DNA from: Clostridium sp. KNHs205 | GTDB lineage: Bacteria; Bacillota; Clostridia; Lachnospirales; Lachnospiraceae | Assembly: GCF_000702945.1 (NCBI RefSeq) | Contig: NZ_JNLE01000003.1 | Span: forward strand, 1,907,501-1,971,500 | Direction of reading: 5' to 3' | Length of the DNA: 64,000 nucleotides | Shown here: positions 49,591-58,177 of the stretch, piece after piece | Numbering within the stretch: position 1 is the first letter of the stretch | Layout of the letters: each line of letters opens with the position of its first letter | The notes under the pieces: model-generated | Told to the model about the DNA's origin: nothing | The model's database searches: none | What the model saw: the letters and a program-made list of their open reading frames with translations, nothing else | Position numbers and translations under genes: made by a program

Positions 49591-51780
49591 TTACGGCTCA
49601 GTACCAAGAATCAGCACGCCATCATAATAAACTGTTACATTGGCATTAGTTTTATAGGAATAATCGTTAGACTGGTTGTAAGCACTCCAGTCATTTTTAT
49701 TCTGTCTTGTGTTTACTGACAGAACAGATCCCTGTGATAAGGTATCTTCCGACTGGAAGCTGATCTCAAGATAAGTGTCTGCAGTAGCTTTTGGTGCAGA
49801 AAGAGTCTTAAAGGTTCCTTTAGCGGAGCTGGTTATCGCCTTATACCAGGGAGCTTTGTTTAAGGCTAAAGCTGCAGTGTCACAATAAAAAGTTTCATTG
49901 CTGCTGCCATCCTTGGTGTAATAATAACGTATTGTAAGCTTATTTAATGTAAGCTCATTACTACCGGAGTTGGTTAGTTTTATATTGTTATAAAGAGTAT
50001 TTGTGGAAGCAGAGCTGTCTCCGGTATTAGTAAGTGCCAGGTTGTAGTTGCCCCCAGGAGTAACAGTGGGAGTAACAGTAGGGGTAACAGTAGGAGTAAC
50101 AGTGGGAGTAACAGTAGGGGTAACACTAGGAGTAACAGTAGGGGTAACAGTAGGAGTCACGGTAGGGGTAACAGTGGGCGTCACGGTAGGAGTTACAGTG
50201 GGGGTTACGGTAGGAGTAATAGTGGGCGTCACGGTAGGAGTAACGGTGGGGGTCAAAGTAGGTGTTGGGGTACCTCCTGTGAAGGCCGGAAGCTCATCCA
50301 GGGTTGTAACAACGTCACTGTTATATACCTTATAAACCATAGAGGATTCCGTATAGGTATTTCCAATACCTCCGTTGTAATCCAGGAGAAAATCGCCGTT
50401 CCACACACCAAACCATAACCAATATACATTGTCCCTCTTCATCAGGTCGGGATCCATCATAACACCGTTTTCACTTAAAGTAGCCATTTTACTGCCATTG
50501 GAATAATTAACGGTTTTTACGAACTGGTCGGATTGAACACTGTAGTTATGTGCATCGGCATAAATATCAGTTCCTGCAATGTCACAATACTGATCACCCG
50601 GATACCAGTCAGCATTCTGACCATTCCATACCCAGATAAGGTTATTCAGATGATGGTAATAGGTCTGACGGTCAAACATAAGCCTGTAGAGCCACAAATA
50701 AGGTTCAGCACCTTTGGCACCCCACCAGAACCAGCCGCCGCTGGCTTCATGAAGAGGTCTCCAGAGTATGGTAACACCTTCCTGCTGAAGGGAATCCAGA
50801 TAACCTGAGATAACATCAATATCCCGAACCATAAGGTAGGCTTCTTCAGAAATCTGCCCGGATTCATACAGAGCTTTGACTTCACTTAAGGGTAATCTGC
50901 TTATGTTGAGAGAGGTTACTGCCTTTGACAGGTCGAAGGTAGTGCCCTTGGTATAGAAGTCAGCGCCGCCTTTGGGTGCGTGCCAGTGCCATTGGAAGGA
51001 GGTAAGACCACCTTTCACATTCCACTCTTTGGCAAGCCGTACTTCATCAGCATTCTGCCAGCTGCTGGCTGGGGAGCAGAAAATCATGTCGAATAACCGC
51101 AGTGCAGGGTATTTGCCTGTGAATTGATAGAGGGCATCGGATTCTTTATCGGTATTTAAAGTACAGGTCTGACCGGCTAAGGTGCTCTTTCCATAAATAC
51201 TCTTTAAGTAGCTCATGATCTCTTTGGTCTTTGCATTGGCATTGGGATTAACCAAAGCTGAGGTTGCGTTGGTATAAACAGAAGCAGGAACACCTGTACC
51301 GTTTTCAATCTTTACATAATCCAGGTCGAACCATCCCCAGCTTTCCTTTATGGAGAGGGTAATGGTTCCGGCTTCGATGTAAATGCTGTTCAGCACCGTA
51401 TCATGCCAAGCACCATCACCAGTGCTTACAACAGTAGCAACAGAAGCACCGTTAATGAGCAGGAAATTTTCTTTGTAGCTGTCTGCGGCAGTACGAACGG
51501 TAATGGTATAGTGCTGTGATGCAGGAATCGTTAGCTGCATGGACCAGGAGTTATTGCTGGCCTGGTTAAACCCGGTAGCATACCCTGTGCCGCTGTACCC
51601 TGCCCTTGCAGTGGCAGCTTTTACATTTCCGGCCATTACTGCATTTTCAGCCTCCAGAGTCTGAGAAAATGCTGTGGATACCGTAGTTGCATCCGCAGCA
51701 AAAGGGTGTGACAGTAATGCCGTTGCCAGCAAAAGGATTACCAGCAGCATTGCAGTCAGCGATTTTCTTTTTCTTATCAT
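49591..51780 (-). CDS. Secreted GH26 endo-beta-mannanase with CBM35/CBM6-like and CBM3 domains
   Basis: 729 residues. Signal peptide about 1-31; a CBM6/35-like beta-sandwich at 38-165 (LEAENAVMAG, SGTGYATGF, WGWFDLDYVKIENG); the GH26 barrel at about 180-490; a Thr-Pro-Val linker at 502-577; and a C-terminal family 3 cellulose-binding module at 578-729 (NTLYNNIKLTNSGSNELTL to YYDGVLILG). The GH26 acid/base Glu is in RPLHEASGGWFWWG (about 343) and the nucleophile Glu in TLSENGVMMDP (about 436), both with the family's aromatic neighbours. It should cleave mannan or glucomannan outside the cell while held on cellulose. The transcript leader is unusually structured (four hairpins). Confidence 0.95.
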   Translation of the reverse strand: MIRKRKSLTAMLLVILLLATALLSHPFAADATTVSTAFSQTLEAENAVMAGNVKAATARAGYSGTGYATGFNQASNNSWSMQLTIPASQHYTITVRTAADSYKENFLLINGASVATVVSTGDGAWHDTVLNSIYIEAGTITLSIKESWGWFDLDYVKIENGTGVPASVYTNATSALVNPNANAKTKEIMSYLKSIYGKSTLAGQTCTLNTDKESDALYQFTGKYPALRLFDMIFCSPASSWQNADEVRLAKEWNVKGGLTSFQWHWHAPKGGADFYTKGTTFDLSKAVTSLNISRLPLSEVKALYESGQISEEAYLMVRDIDVISGYLDSLQQEGVTILWRPLHEASGGWFWWGAKGAEPYLWLYRLMFDRQTYYHHLNNLIWVWNGQNADWYPGDQYCDIAGTDIYADAHNYSVQSDQFVKTVNYSNGSKMATLSENGVMMDPDLMKRDNVYWLWFGVWNGDFLLDYNGGIGNTYTESSMVYKVYNSDVVTTLDELPAFTGGTPTPTLTPTVTPTVTPTITPTVTPTVTPTVTPTVTPTVTPTVTPTVTPSVTPTVTPTVTPTVTPTVTPTVTPGGNYNLALTNTGDSSASTNTLYNNIKLTNSGSNELTLNKLTIRYYYTKDGSSNETFYCDTAALALNKAPWYKAITSSAKGTFKTLSAPKATADTYLEISFQSEDTLSQGSVLSVNTRQNKNDWSAYNQSNDYSYKTNANVTVYYDGVLILGTEP
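50052..50276 (-). repeat. Thr-Pro-Val linker repeat within the mannanase gene
   Basis: About 18 copies of a 12-base unit encoding TPTV, with variants TPTL, TPTI and TPSV. It is coding, not intergenic. Such perfect short repeats are prone to slippage, so linker length may vary between strains. Confidence 0.9.
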
Positions 51781-51795
51781 ACTTCACCTCTTTCT

Positions 51796-51922
51796 TGCGC
51801 TTCTTTGCGCAGCATGTCATACGAAGCGGTTATAGCCTCGTACAGGGAGCCGCAGCTTATGAACTGCACTCCCAAACCCCTTAAATTACATTGATTTATA
51901 CGGAAGCTAACTGCAGCTTCCG
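51796..51922 (-). promoter_or_regulatory. Four-hairpin structured leader of the mannanase gene
   Basis: In minus-strand order: CGGAAGC / GCTTCCG (51922-51901); GGGAG..GCAG / CTGC..CTCCC (51873-51845); TACGAGGC / GCTTCGTA (51842-51820, one mismatch); TGCGC / GCGCA (51811-51796), ending a few bases before the ribosome site AAAGAGGTGAAGT. A TATAAT on the minus strand at 51994-51989 may be the -10. The structure fits no riboswitch class that I can name. Confidence 0.6.
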
Positions 51923-52085
51923 GTGATAAACATATAGAAACAAGAAACAGGGTCTCTATATTGTTTGTCCAATCGTTTTATTACTAAATTATATGCTAGT
52001 CCATGTTTTACATGCCTATGAGTTTTAGATTTAATAAAATTAAAGTCCATACTGCTATTTTCGAATATTTTTCAGGTTCGGTGTA

Positions 52086-52117
52086 ACCTTATTATAAAAT
52101 ACAACGAATAAGGGTTG
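52086..52117 (+). promoter_or_regulatory. Dyad and possible ECF-type promoter before the sigma gene
   Basis: AACCTTATT / AATAAGGGTT form an interrupted dyad. The GTGTAACC at its left edge resembles an ECF -35 element (TGTAAC/TGAAAC), suggesting autoregulation. No firm -10 is recognised. Confidence 0.4.
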
Positions 52118-52150
52118 TATACAAAAGAATTATTAACGGGGTGCACTTCA

Positions 52151-52699
52151 ATGATTCCTGATAAAACATTATATAAAGCCTTCCTCGAGGGGGATATTTC
52201 TGCCTTTGAAGAACTGGTAATACGCTATCGCTATAATTTGGTTTATTTTATCCTGCAGTTTCTGAAAGATTATCATAGCTCCGAGGATATAGCCCAGGAG
52301 GTATTCGCTTATATTTATCTGCATCCGGACAAATATTCCTCCGAGTACGAGTTTAAGACCTATTTATTTATGTTAGGTAAACGGCGAGCCATCGACTATA
52401 TAAGAAAACTGAATCGAACGAAAGTAACATCGATAGAGGACCTGCAGCTGGAGGATGTAAGAACGCTGGAGGAAATCATTTATAGTAATGAAGATTCCAT
52501 AGCACTTAAGAAGGCAGTTAAGGAATTGAAACCGGAATACCGTAAAGTGGTTGTGCTTCAGTATCTTAATGGTTTTTCACTTGCGGAAATCGCTGGGGTT
52601 ATGGATAAAAGTGTCGGTTCTGTCAAAGTCATATCCCATCGGGCAAAGTTAAAACTGAAAGAAATTTTGGAGAAAGGGGGATGGTCTTATGAAATCTGA
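52151..52699 (+). CDS. ECF-type RNA polymerase sigma factor
   Basis: A 182-residue sigma-70 group 4 factor. Region 2 is at about 10-80 (AFLEGDISAFEELVIRYRYNLVYFILQFLKDYHSSEDIAQEVFAYIYLHP, with the polymerase-binding DxAQEVF), and region 4 at about 115-175 (ELKPEYRKVVVLQYLNGFSLAEIAGVMDKSVGSVKVISHRAKLKLKEIL). The start is taken at ATG 52151, 7 bases after GGGGTG; a TTG at 52115 is less likely. The next gene overlaps its end by 11 bases and encodes a membrane protein, the normal place for an anti-sigma factor. Confidence 0.93.
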   Translation: MIPDKTLYKAFLEGDISAFEELVIRYRYNLVYFILQFLKDYHSSEDIAQEVFAYIYLHPDKYSSEYEFKTYLFMLGKRRAIDYIRKLNRTKVTSIEDLQLEDVRTLEEIIYSNEDSIALKKAVKELKPEYRKVVVLQYLNGFSLAEIAGVMDKSVGSVKVISHRAKLKLKEILEKGGWSYEI

Positions 52700-53234
52700 C
52701 CGGGAATTCTTAAACGAGGTATATCAAAAAGCAGAGCAGATGAAAAAAGAGGAAGAAAACCCAGAACGGTTTAAGGGAAAAAGAAAGGCACCTCTCAGAT
52801 TTGCTTTAACTGCAGCAGCTTTCCTTATATTTCTATCGGCCACTTATGTATTCTATAACATATCCGGGCGGGAACCAGCAACACCGCAGAAGTTCAACAT
52901 GGAACCGCGTGGTATCAACTTGCCGGATTATATTCAGGAACTTCTTGATACAGCTACAGAAGTTGCAGAAGTACAACCGGTTGAGAACGGGACAGGCACT
53001 TACCGGATTCTGAAACTGTATAAGCATTCTCTGGCAGAGGACATTTTAATAAAAGAACTAACCAATCTCATGCCTGTTATTGGGAGGGGAGAAACAGCAA
53101 TAGTATTCTTAAATACGGGTACTGAGGGATTACAACTCCTTGATGTTTTTACCGGAAAAGAGGATACAAAGGATTATGTAAACAGTACAGGGGATGTGTT
53201 AACAGAAGAAAGGCTTGAGGGCTTAGTAAAATAA
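52689..53234 (+). CDS. Membrane protein, putative anti-sigma factor
   Basis: 181 residues with a charged cytoplasmic N-terminus (about 1-38), one transmembrane helix (FALTAAAFLIFLSATYVFY, about 40-58) and an extracytoplasmic domain of 120 residues. It overlaps the sigma gene by 11 bases, so translational coupling is likely. The short N-terminus lacks the zinc-binding HxxxCxxC motif of ZAS anti-sigma factors, so the assignment rests on position and topology. Confidence 0.7.
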   Translation: MKSDREFLNEVYQKAEQMKKEEENPERFKGKRKAPLRFALTAAAFLIFLSATYVFYNISGREPATPQKFNMEPRGINLPDYIQELLDTATEVAEVQPVENGTGTYRILKLYKHSLAEDILIKELTNLMPVIGRGETAIVFLNTGTEGLQLLDVFTGKEDTKDYVNSTGDVLTEERLEGLVK

Positions 53235-53323
53235 TTGCAATTGTAATAAAATAAAATCATAACAAAGAAAAATATTAAAGAACAAGTGAAAAGAAGTTCA
53301 TTGTTCTTACAGGAGGATAAGAA

Positions 53324-53860
53324 ATGTTCAAAAAATTACTATGTATTATGATGGTAACCTTATTAACCGTAAGCCTGGCGGCCTGCTCAAAGTCATCCGG
53401 TGAAGCTACCTCCAAAGGACCGGAGGGTACGCTAAGTGAAATTATAGATAAGATTTATGAACAGAAAGACCCGGGCCTTAACTTGGAAACCAGAGAAGTA
53501 GACCTTACAGATACCAATGCTCTCCAGTATAATACAGGGTTGACCGATGCCACACTTATTAAGGAAGCAACAGTATCAGAGGCACTTATTACCTCTCAGG
53601 CCTATTCCATGGCGCTGGTAAGAGTAAAAGACAGTAAGGACACAGAAGCTGTAGCGAAGCAGATGTTAGACGGTATCAATCAGAACAAGTGGATCTGTGT
53701 AGGTGCGGATGACTTAAAGGTTACCGCCTCTGGAGACACCATAATGCTTATGATGGTTCAAAGTTCCCTGTCAGATACTGTTACCTCAGATCAGATTGTA
53801 GATGCATTCAAAAACGTATGCGGCGGCAAAGTGGATCTGACCTTAGAAAAACAGCAGTAA
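53324..53860 (+). CDS. DUF4358 lipoprotein
   Basis: A 178-residue lipoprotein with signal MFKKLLCIMMVTLLTVSL and lipobox LAACSK (Cys21). The rest matches the DUF4358 pattern: ...LSEIIDKIYEQ, the central ALQYNTGLTDATLIKEATVSEALITSQAYSMALVRVKD, and a closing VAKQMLDGINQNKWICVGADDLKV... GDTIMLMMV. This family is common in Lachnospiraceae, usually next to MBOAT/DHHW genes, and its function is not known. AGGAGGATAA precedes the ATG. The MBOAT gene starts 10 bases after its stop, so they form one operon with the sigma factor pair. Confidence 0.85.
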   Translation: MFKKLLCIMMVTLLTVSLAACSKSSGEATSKGPEGTLSEIIDKIYEQKDPGLNLETREVDLTDTNALQYNTGLTDATLIKEATVSEALITSQAYSMALVRVKDSKDTEAVAKQMLDGINQNKWICVGADDLKVTASGDTIMLMMVQSSLSDTVTSDQIVDAFKNVCGGKVDLTLEKQQ

Positions 53861-53870
53861 TGGAGTTGCC

Positions 53871-55274
53871 ATGTTATTTTCGAGCATAACGTTTCTATAC
53901 TTTTTTTTACCGGCGGTACTGATAATTTATTTTCTAGTACCTTATAAGAGTAAGAATTTCATAATTCTCCTTGCAAGCCTTCTGTTTTATGCCTGGGGAG
54001 AACCATTGTACAGCATACTAATGGCTGCATCCATTTTACAGGGATATTTTATGGGGCTTCGCATTGAGAGCCTTGCCGGCAGAAAACAGGCTAAGTACTG
54101 GATGATCACATCCATCGTGATAAGCCTTGTAATTTTAGGCTTCTTTAAATATTATGATTTCTTTATAGAGAGCTTTAATAAAGCTGCGCATTTATCCCTG
54201 CCGGTGCTTTCCATAGCCCTGCCAATGGGAATCAGCTTTTATACCTTTCATATAATGAGTTATGTAATCGATGTGCATCGGGGAAATATTAAAGCAGAGA
54301 GAAGTCTTATTACTTTTATGGCCTATTCGACTTTGTTTCCTCAGTTGGTAGCCGGGCCAATTGTTCGGTATGCGGATATTGCAGAGCAGCTTCATAACAG
54401 GAAGCACAGTCTCGAGCAGATATACTGCGGCAGCCGGAGATTCTTAGTGGGCCTTTCAAAAAAGGTGCTCCTTGCTAATTCCTTTGGACTGCTGGTTACT
54501 CATTTCAGAGCTTCCGAGGACAAATCTATACTATTTTTCTGGCTTTATGCAGCAGCATATACCCTGCAGATTTATTATGATTTTTCCGGTTACAGTGACA
54601 TGGCAATAGGACTTGGACAGATCTTTGGATTTTGTTTTCTGGAGAACTTTCAGTATCCCTATATAGCAAAGAGTATTACCGAGTTCTGGAGGCGCTGGCA
54701 TATATCCTTAAGTTCCTGGTTCAGGGATTATGTTTATATACCCATGGGTGGCAACAGGGTCTTAAAGCAAAGGCAGATATTTAATCTGCTGGTAGTGTGG
54801 ATGTTGACTGGATTATGGCATGGGGCAGCCTGGAATTTCATATTGTGGGGACTGTATTTTGCTGTACTGCTGATACTTGAGAAATTCTGCCTGTTCAAAG
54901 GTAAATCCCGGATTCCTTCTGTCCTCTCTCACATTTACGTGCTGGTGCTGGTGATGATAAGCTTTGTTCTGTTTAACGCAGAAAATTTAGACCAGGCAAT
55001 GGGAGATATCAGAGGAATGTTTGGGCTTACAGGAATCAAGGCAGTTACACAGGAGACGCTGTATTATTTCAGAAGTTATAGTATATTACTGAGCATTGGA
55101 GTAATCGGTGCAACGCCGGTTTCCGGCAAGCTATATAAGCGTGTAATCAAAGGGAAAGTGGGAAGCAGTATGGCACTGGTCATAGAGCCGGCAGTATTGA
55201 TTGGCCTGCTTCTGGTGATTACGGGATATCTGGTGGACGGTTCTTTTAATCCATTTTTGTATTTTAGATTCTAA
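53871..55274 (+). CDS. MBOAT family O-acyltransferase (AlgI/DltB/PatA-like)
   Basis: A 467-residue multi-pass membrane protein with about 11 hydrophobic segments. Diagnostic blocks are MLFSSITFLYFFLPAVLIIYFLVP at the N-terminus, LPMGISFYTFHIMSYVIDVHRG, LFPQLVAGPIVRYADI, YYDFSGYSDMAIGLGQIFGF, the EFWRRWHISLSSWFRDYVYIP segment, and the catalytic His in MLTGLWHGAAWNFILWG (about residue 323). Members move acyl groups, usually acetyl, across the membrane to extracellular polymers. The transfer partner is normally an adjacent SGNH/DHHW protein; here that gene lies 5 kb downstream at 60242. Confidence 0.95.
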   Translation: MLFSSITFLYFFLPAVLIIYFLVPYKSKNFIILLASLLFYAWGEPLYSILMAASILQGYFMGLRIESLAGRKQAKYWMITSIVISLVILGFFKYYDFFIESFNKAAHLSLPVLSIALPMGISFYTFHIMSYVIDVHRGNIKAERSLITFMAYSTLFPQLVAGPIVRYADIAEQLHNRKHSLEQIYCGSRRFLVGLSKKVLLANSFGLLVTHFRASEDKSILFFWLYAAAYTLQIYYDFSGYSDMAIGLGQIFGFCFLENFQYPYIAKSITEFWRRWHISLSSWFRDYVYIPMGGNRVLKQRQIFNLLVVWMLTGLWHGAAWNFILWGLYFAVLLILEKFCLFKGKSRIPSVLSHIYVLVLVMISFVLFNAENLDQAMGDIRGMFGLTGIKAVTQETLYYFRSYSILLSIGVIGATPVSGKLYKRVIKGKVGSSMALVIEPAVLIGLLLVITGYLVDGSFNPFLYFRF

Positions 55275-55361
55275 AAAAGAATCTTGAAATACAGGAGGAG
55301 ATGAGAAAAGGGGTATGTGGTGAACAAAGACCATAAATGTTACTCATCTATCTTTTCTTAC

Positions 55362-55925
55362 TTATCTGCAGTTCAGCCTTCGGTATTCTGTGGGAGTTAT
55401 AGAAGTTAATTTCTTAAACTGCCTCATAAAATGAACATCATTTTTGTATCCGCATAAATGTGATATTTCACCAACCGGACAATCAGATTCTGCTAATAGC
55501 TCTTTGGCATAAGTAATACGGCTTTCGATGACATCTGACATACAGGTGGTAAAGAAGGTGTCTTTATAGATATTCTGCAGATAACCGCAACTTAAATGCA
55601 GCTTATCTGCCATTAACGGTATAGACCAGTCGTTATGCGGATTGCTGTATATTTCGCTTCGCAGCTTAATCAGCTTATCATGAATTCCTGAGTGCAAGGG
55701 AGGGAAAATTTTCGTCTCCATCTGCTCTTTTGCTTTTATAAATAACAGCTGCATCAACAGTTCAATGGTTTGTTGTCCATAGGAATTGTTTGAATAGAAC
55801 TCATTGGCCATTTTCTGAATCAAATCGGAAATATAGTAGTGATTTGATATATATAGGGGGGCATTGAGGGGAATGGGATGCTGCTCAATAAGAACTGGAT
55901 CACATTCAAAATGTATCCAGTCATT
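55362..55925 (-). pseudogene. AraC family regulator, C-terminal part, split by group II intron
   Basis: It encodes the middle and C-terminal part of an AraC activator: NDWIHFECDPVLIEQHPIPLNAPLYISN, a linker helix, and the double helix-turn-helix (SIPLMADKLHLSCGYLQNIYKDTFF, then PVGEISHLCGYKNDVHFMRQFKKLTSITPTEYRRL). The N-terminal part lies at 57774-57986. Joining the two across the intron restores one frame (GAEY-N-DWIHF). The intron is in the opposite orientation, so it cannot splice from this gene's mRNA. The regulator is therefore broken. The ATG at 55940 is inside the intron sequence and is an accident. Confidence 0.88.
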
Positions 55926-57773
55926 TTGTTTGCCCGCCATGGGCGGGCTCTAATGGGTGAAAGTCCCAAGTGCGCCTAGGCAACGTGGAAGCACATAGCT
56001 GAACAACAAGGGTGTCCACCGTGAGGTGGAATCTGAAGGAAGTTGTAGGCAAACTCTTGGTCCGACGGACAGAAATCACATATAAGGCTCTGAAATACGG
56101 ATAAGTTTGCAAAAGAAGATGAAGTCCAAAAGTTGCTGGAAGTAGGAGTAAATGTGGCGGATAGATGAGAGGAAAGAGCTCGCACCTTAATCGGGGAGGT
56201 CTCACAGCGGTATCATTTGCCGAGTAACAACGAACTGTGAGAAGTCAGCATAGTCCGTAGTAGCGAGGAAGTTTCTGTAATGGAAACGGAGCAAAGGGAC
56301 GAACAATCAATCAGTTGAAGTAGGTTCCGACTTGTAGTAAACACAACATCTGTCGATGACGTCAAAGATGGTGGAAACGAACGGGACAGAAAGGAAACAA
56401 CGCATGGACACAAATAGTCTAATGGAGCAGATATTAGCCAAAGATAATCTCAATAAGGCGTATCTGCAAGTCATACGAAACAAAGGAGCAGAGGGTGTGG
56501 ACGGAATGGAGTACACAGAACTTGGTGAATACCTTTTGAAGAATGGCGAAACAATTAAAGAACAATTGCGGACACGAAAGTATAAACCGCAACCAGTAAG
56601 GCGTGTAGAGATACCAAAACCAGAAGGAGGAGTCAGGAAACTGGGAGTACCAACAGTAACGGACAGATTTGTTCAACAAGCAGTAGCACAGGTACTCACT
56701 CCGATATTCGAGGAACAGTTTCATGACCACAGCTACGGATTCAGACCGAGTCGTTGTGCCCAGCAGGCGGTGCTTACAGCGCTGGAAATGATGAACGATG
56801 GGCACAGTTGGATAGTGGACATTGACCTGGAAAAGTTCTTTGACACAGTAAATCATGACAAGCTGATGACAATAATAGGAAGAACAATCAAAGATGGAGA
56901 TGTTATCTCGATAGTTCGAAAGTTCTTAGTTAGCGGAGTGATTATAGATGATGAATACGAGGATTCTATTGTAGGAACACCTCAAGGTGGAAATATTTCA
57001 CCACTTTTAGCAAACATCATGTTAAATGAACTGGATAAGGAAATGGAATCAAGAGGATTGGATTTTGTCAGATATGCAGACGACTGTATTATTATGGTCG
57101 GAAGCGAACTGGCAGCTAGCAGAGTAATGAAAAGCATTTCAAAGTTCATAGAAGAGAAGCTTGGATTGAAGGTAAATGTTAGCAAGAGCAAGGTGGATAA
57201 ACCAAAAGGAATAAAGTATCTGGGATTTGGATTTTACTATGACACATTTGCCAAACAGTATAAAGCTAAACCACACGCTAGTTCAGTTGCAAAGTTCAAG
57301 GCAAAAATGAAGAAATTTACTTGCCGAAGTTGGGGAGTTAACAATAAGCACAAAATAGAGAAGCTAAATCAGTTGATTCGAGGTTGGATAAATTACTTCA
57401 AAATCGGTAGTATGAAGAAACTATGCAAGAATTTTGATGGAACTATTAGATATAGGCTTCGCATGTGCATATGGAAACACTGGAAAACACCAAAGAATAG
57501 AGCAAAGAATCTAATAAAACTGGGAATACCTAAATGGGCGGCAAGACGAACCTCTTATGCAAAGGGATTTGCAAGAGTATGTCGAAGTTCAGATATAAGC
57601 CAAGCAATAAATAATGAGAGATTAGCCCAGTTTGGACTAATCTCAATGTTGGACTATTACATCGAAAGGTGTGTTACTTGTTAAGTTGATTGAACCGCCG
57701 TGTACCGAACGGTACGCACGGTGGTGTGAGAGGTCGAAATTTCTCTGTTAAGAGAAATTTCTCCTACTCGATT
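55926..57773 (+). mobile_element. Group II intron, about 1.85 kb
   Basis: It starts at or next to 55926 (the first bases include TTTGCCCGCC), has a long structured 5' part, a reverse-transcriptase gene and, after it, a domain V (GAACCGCC...GTACCGAACGGTAC...GGTGGT, about 57691-57728). A domain VI hairpin follows (GAAATTTCTC / GAGAAATTTC, about 57735-57762), then CCTACTCGATT. The exact ends are ambiguous by about 3 bases because ATT occurs at both junctions. It is inserted in an AraC gene, in antisense. Confidence 0.9.
56404..57684 (+). CDS. ltrA: Group II intron-encoded reverse transcriptase/maturase
   Basis: About 426 residues from ATG 56404, with AAAGGA upstream; an earlier in-frame ATG at 56356 has no good site. 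Reverse-transcriptase blocks are in order: KGAEGVDG, PKPEGGVRKLGVPTVTDRFVQQAV, FGFRPSR-type (HDHSYGFRPSR), DIDLEKFFDTVNHD, TPQGGNISPLLANIMLNELD, and the catalytic RYADDCII. The maturase/X region follows (about 320-426; RGWINYF, RRTSYAKGFA). There is no HNH endonuclease domain. It splices its own intron and copies it into DNA at new sites. Confidence 0.95.
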   Translation: MDTNSLMEQILAKDNLNKAYLQVIRNKGAEGVDGMEYTELGEYLLKNGETIKEQLRTRKYKPQPVRRVEIPKPEGGVRKLGVPTVTDRFVQQAVAQVLTPIFEEQFHDHSYGFRPSRCAQQAVLTALEMMNDGHSWIVDIDLEKFFDTVNHDKLMTIIGRTIKDGDVISIVRKFLVSGVIIDDEYEDSIVGTPQGGNISPLLANIMLNELDKEMESRGLDFVRYADDCIIMVGSELAASRVMKSISKFIEEKLGLKVNVSKSKVDKPKGIKYLGFGFYYDTFAKQYKAKPHASSVAKFKAKMKKFTCRSWGVNNKHKIEKLNQLIRGWINYFKIGSMKKLCKNFDGTIRYRLRMCIWKHWKTPKNRAKNLIKLGIPKWAARRTSYAKGFARVCRSSDISQAINNERLAQFGLISMLDYYIERCVTC

Positions 57774-57986
57774 ATATTCTGCACCAAAAGCTCTGTAGTC
57801 ATGTGGGGAATTTCTGTCGTAAATTATCAGGGTATTAGGAGGTGTGGATATTAACTCCCCTGAAATGTTAAATAATGCAGGAGATTTGACCAGTAATAGA
57901 AGGTACCATTCATAGCCGTTGGGACGATTGACGGCAAAGCTGTTTTCGTGTGTAGAATTGCAACCCATACGAAGTATCTTGAACAT
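57774..57986 (-). pseudogene. AraC family regulator, N-terminal part, split by group II intron
   Basis: It starts at ATG 57986 after AAGGTGG. It encodes the cupin-like N-terminus (GYEWYLLLLVKSPALFNISGELISTPPNTLIIYDRNSPHDYRAFGAEY) and then runs into intron sequence. It continues, across the intron, into 55925-55362. It was divergent from the GH2 gene at 58178, which it probably once activated. Confidence 0.85.
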
Positions 57987-58177
57987 ATGATTTCCACCTT
58001 AGAATATATCAGTTTATTCTTATTATAGTTTATTGATAGTTAAATTGCAATTTATTATACTGAATGTTACTAGTGCAATATTGCTTAAGCGAAAACTATC
58101 TTATTTTTTATCAGTAAAAAGGTGATACTCATGCCGTTTGTTGGCACTGATCAAAAGGTATTTTAAGGAGGAAATGA

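Noticed and set aside
50048-50335. Val-Gly-Thr repeat plus-strand frame
   Set aside because: It is the reverse complement of the TPTV linker of the mannanase gene.
55921-56205. Minus-strand frames in the 5' part of the group II intron
   Set aside because: They lie in the structured RNA region of the intron and have no coding signals.
57681-57773. Extension of the AraC N-terminal frame beyond 57774
   Set aside because: These codons read through domains V and VI of the intron and are not part of the ancestral gene.
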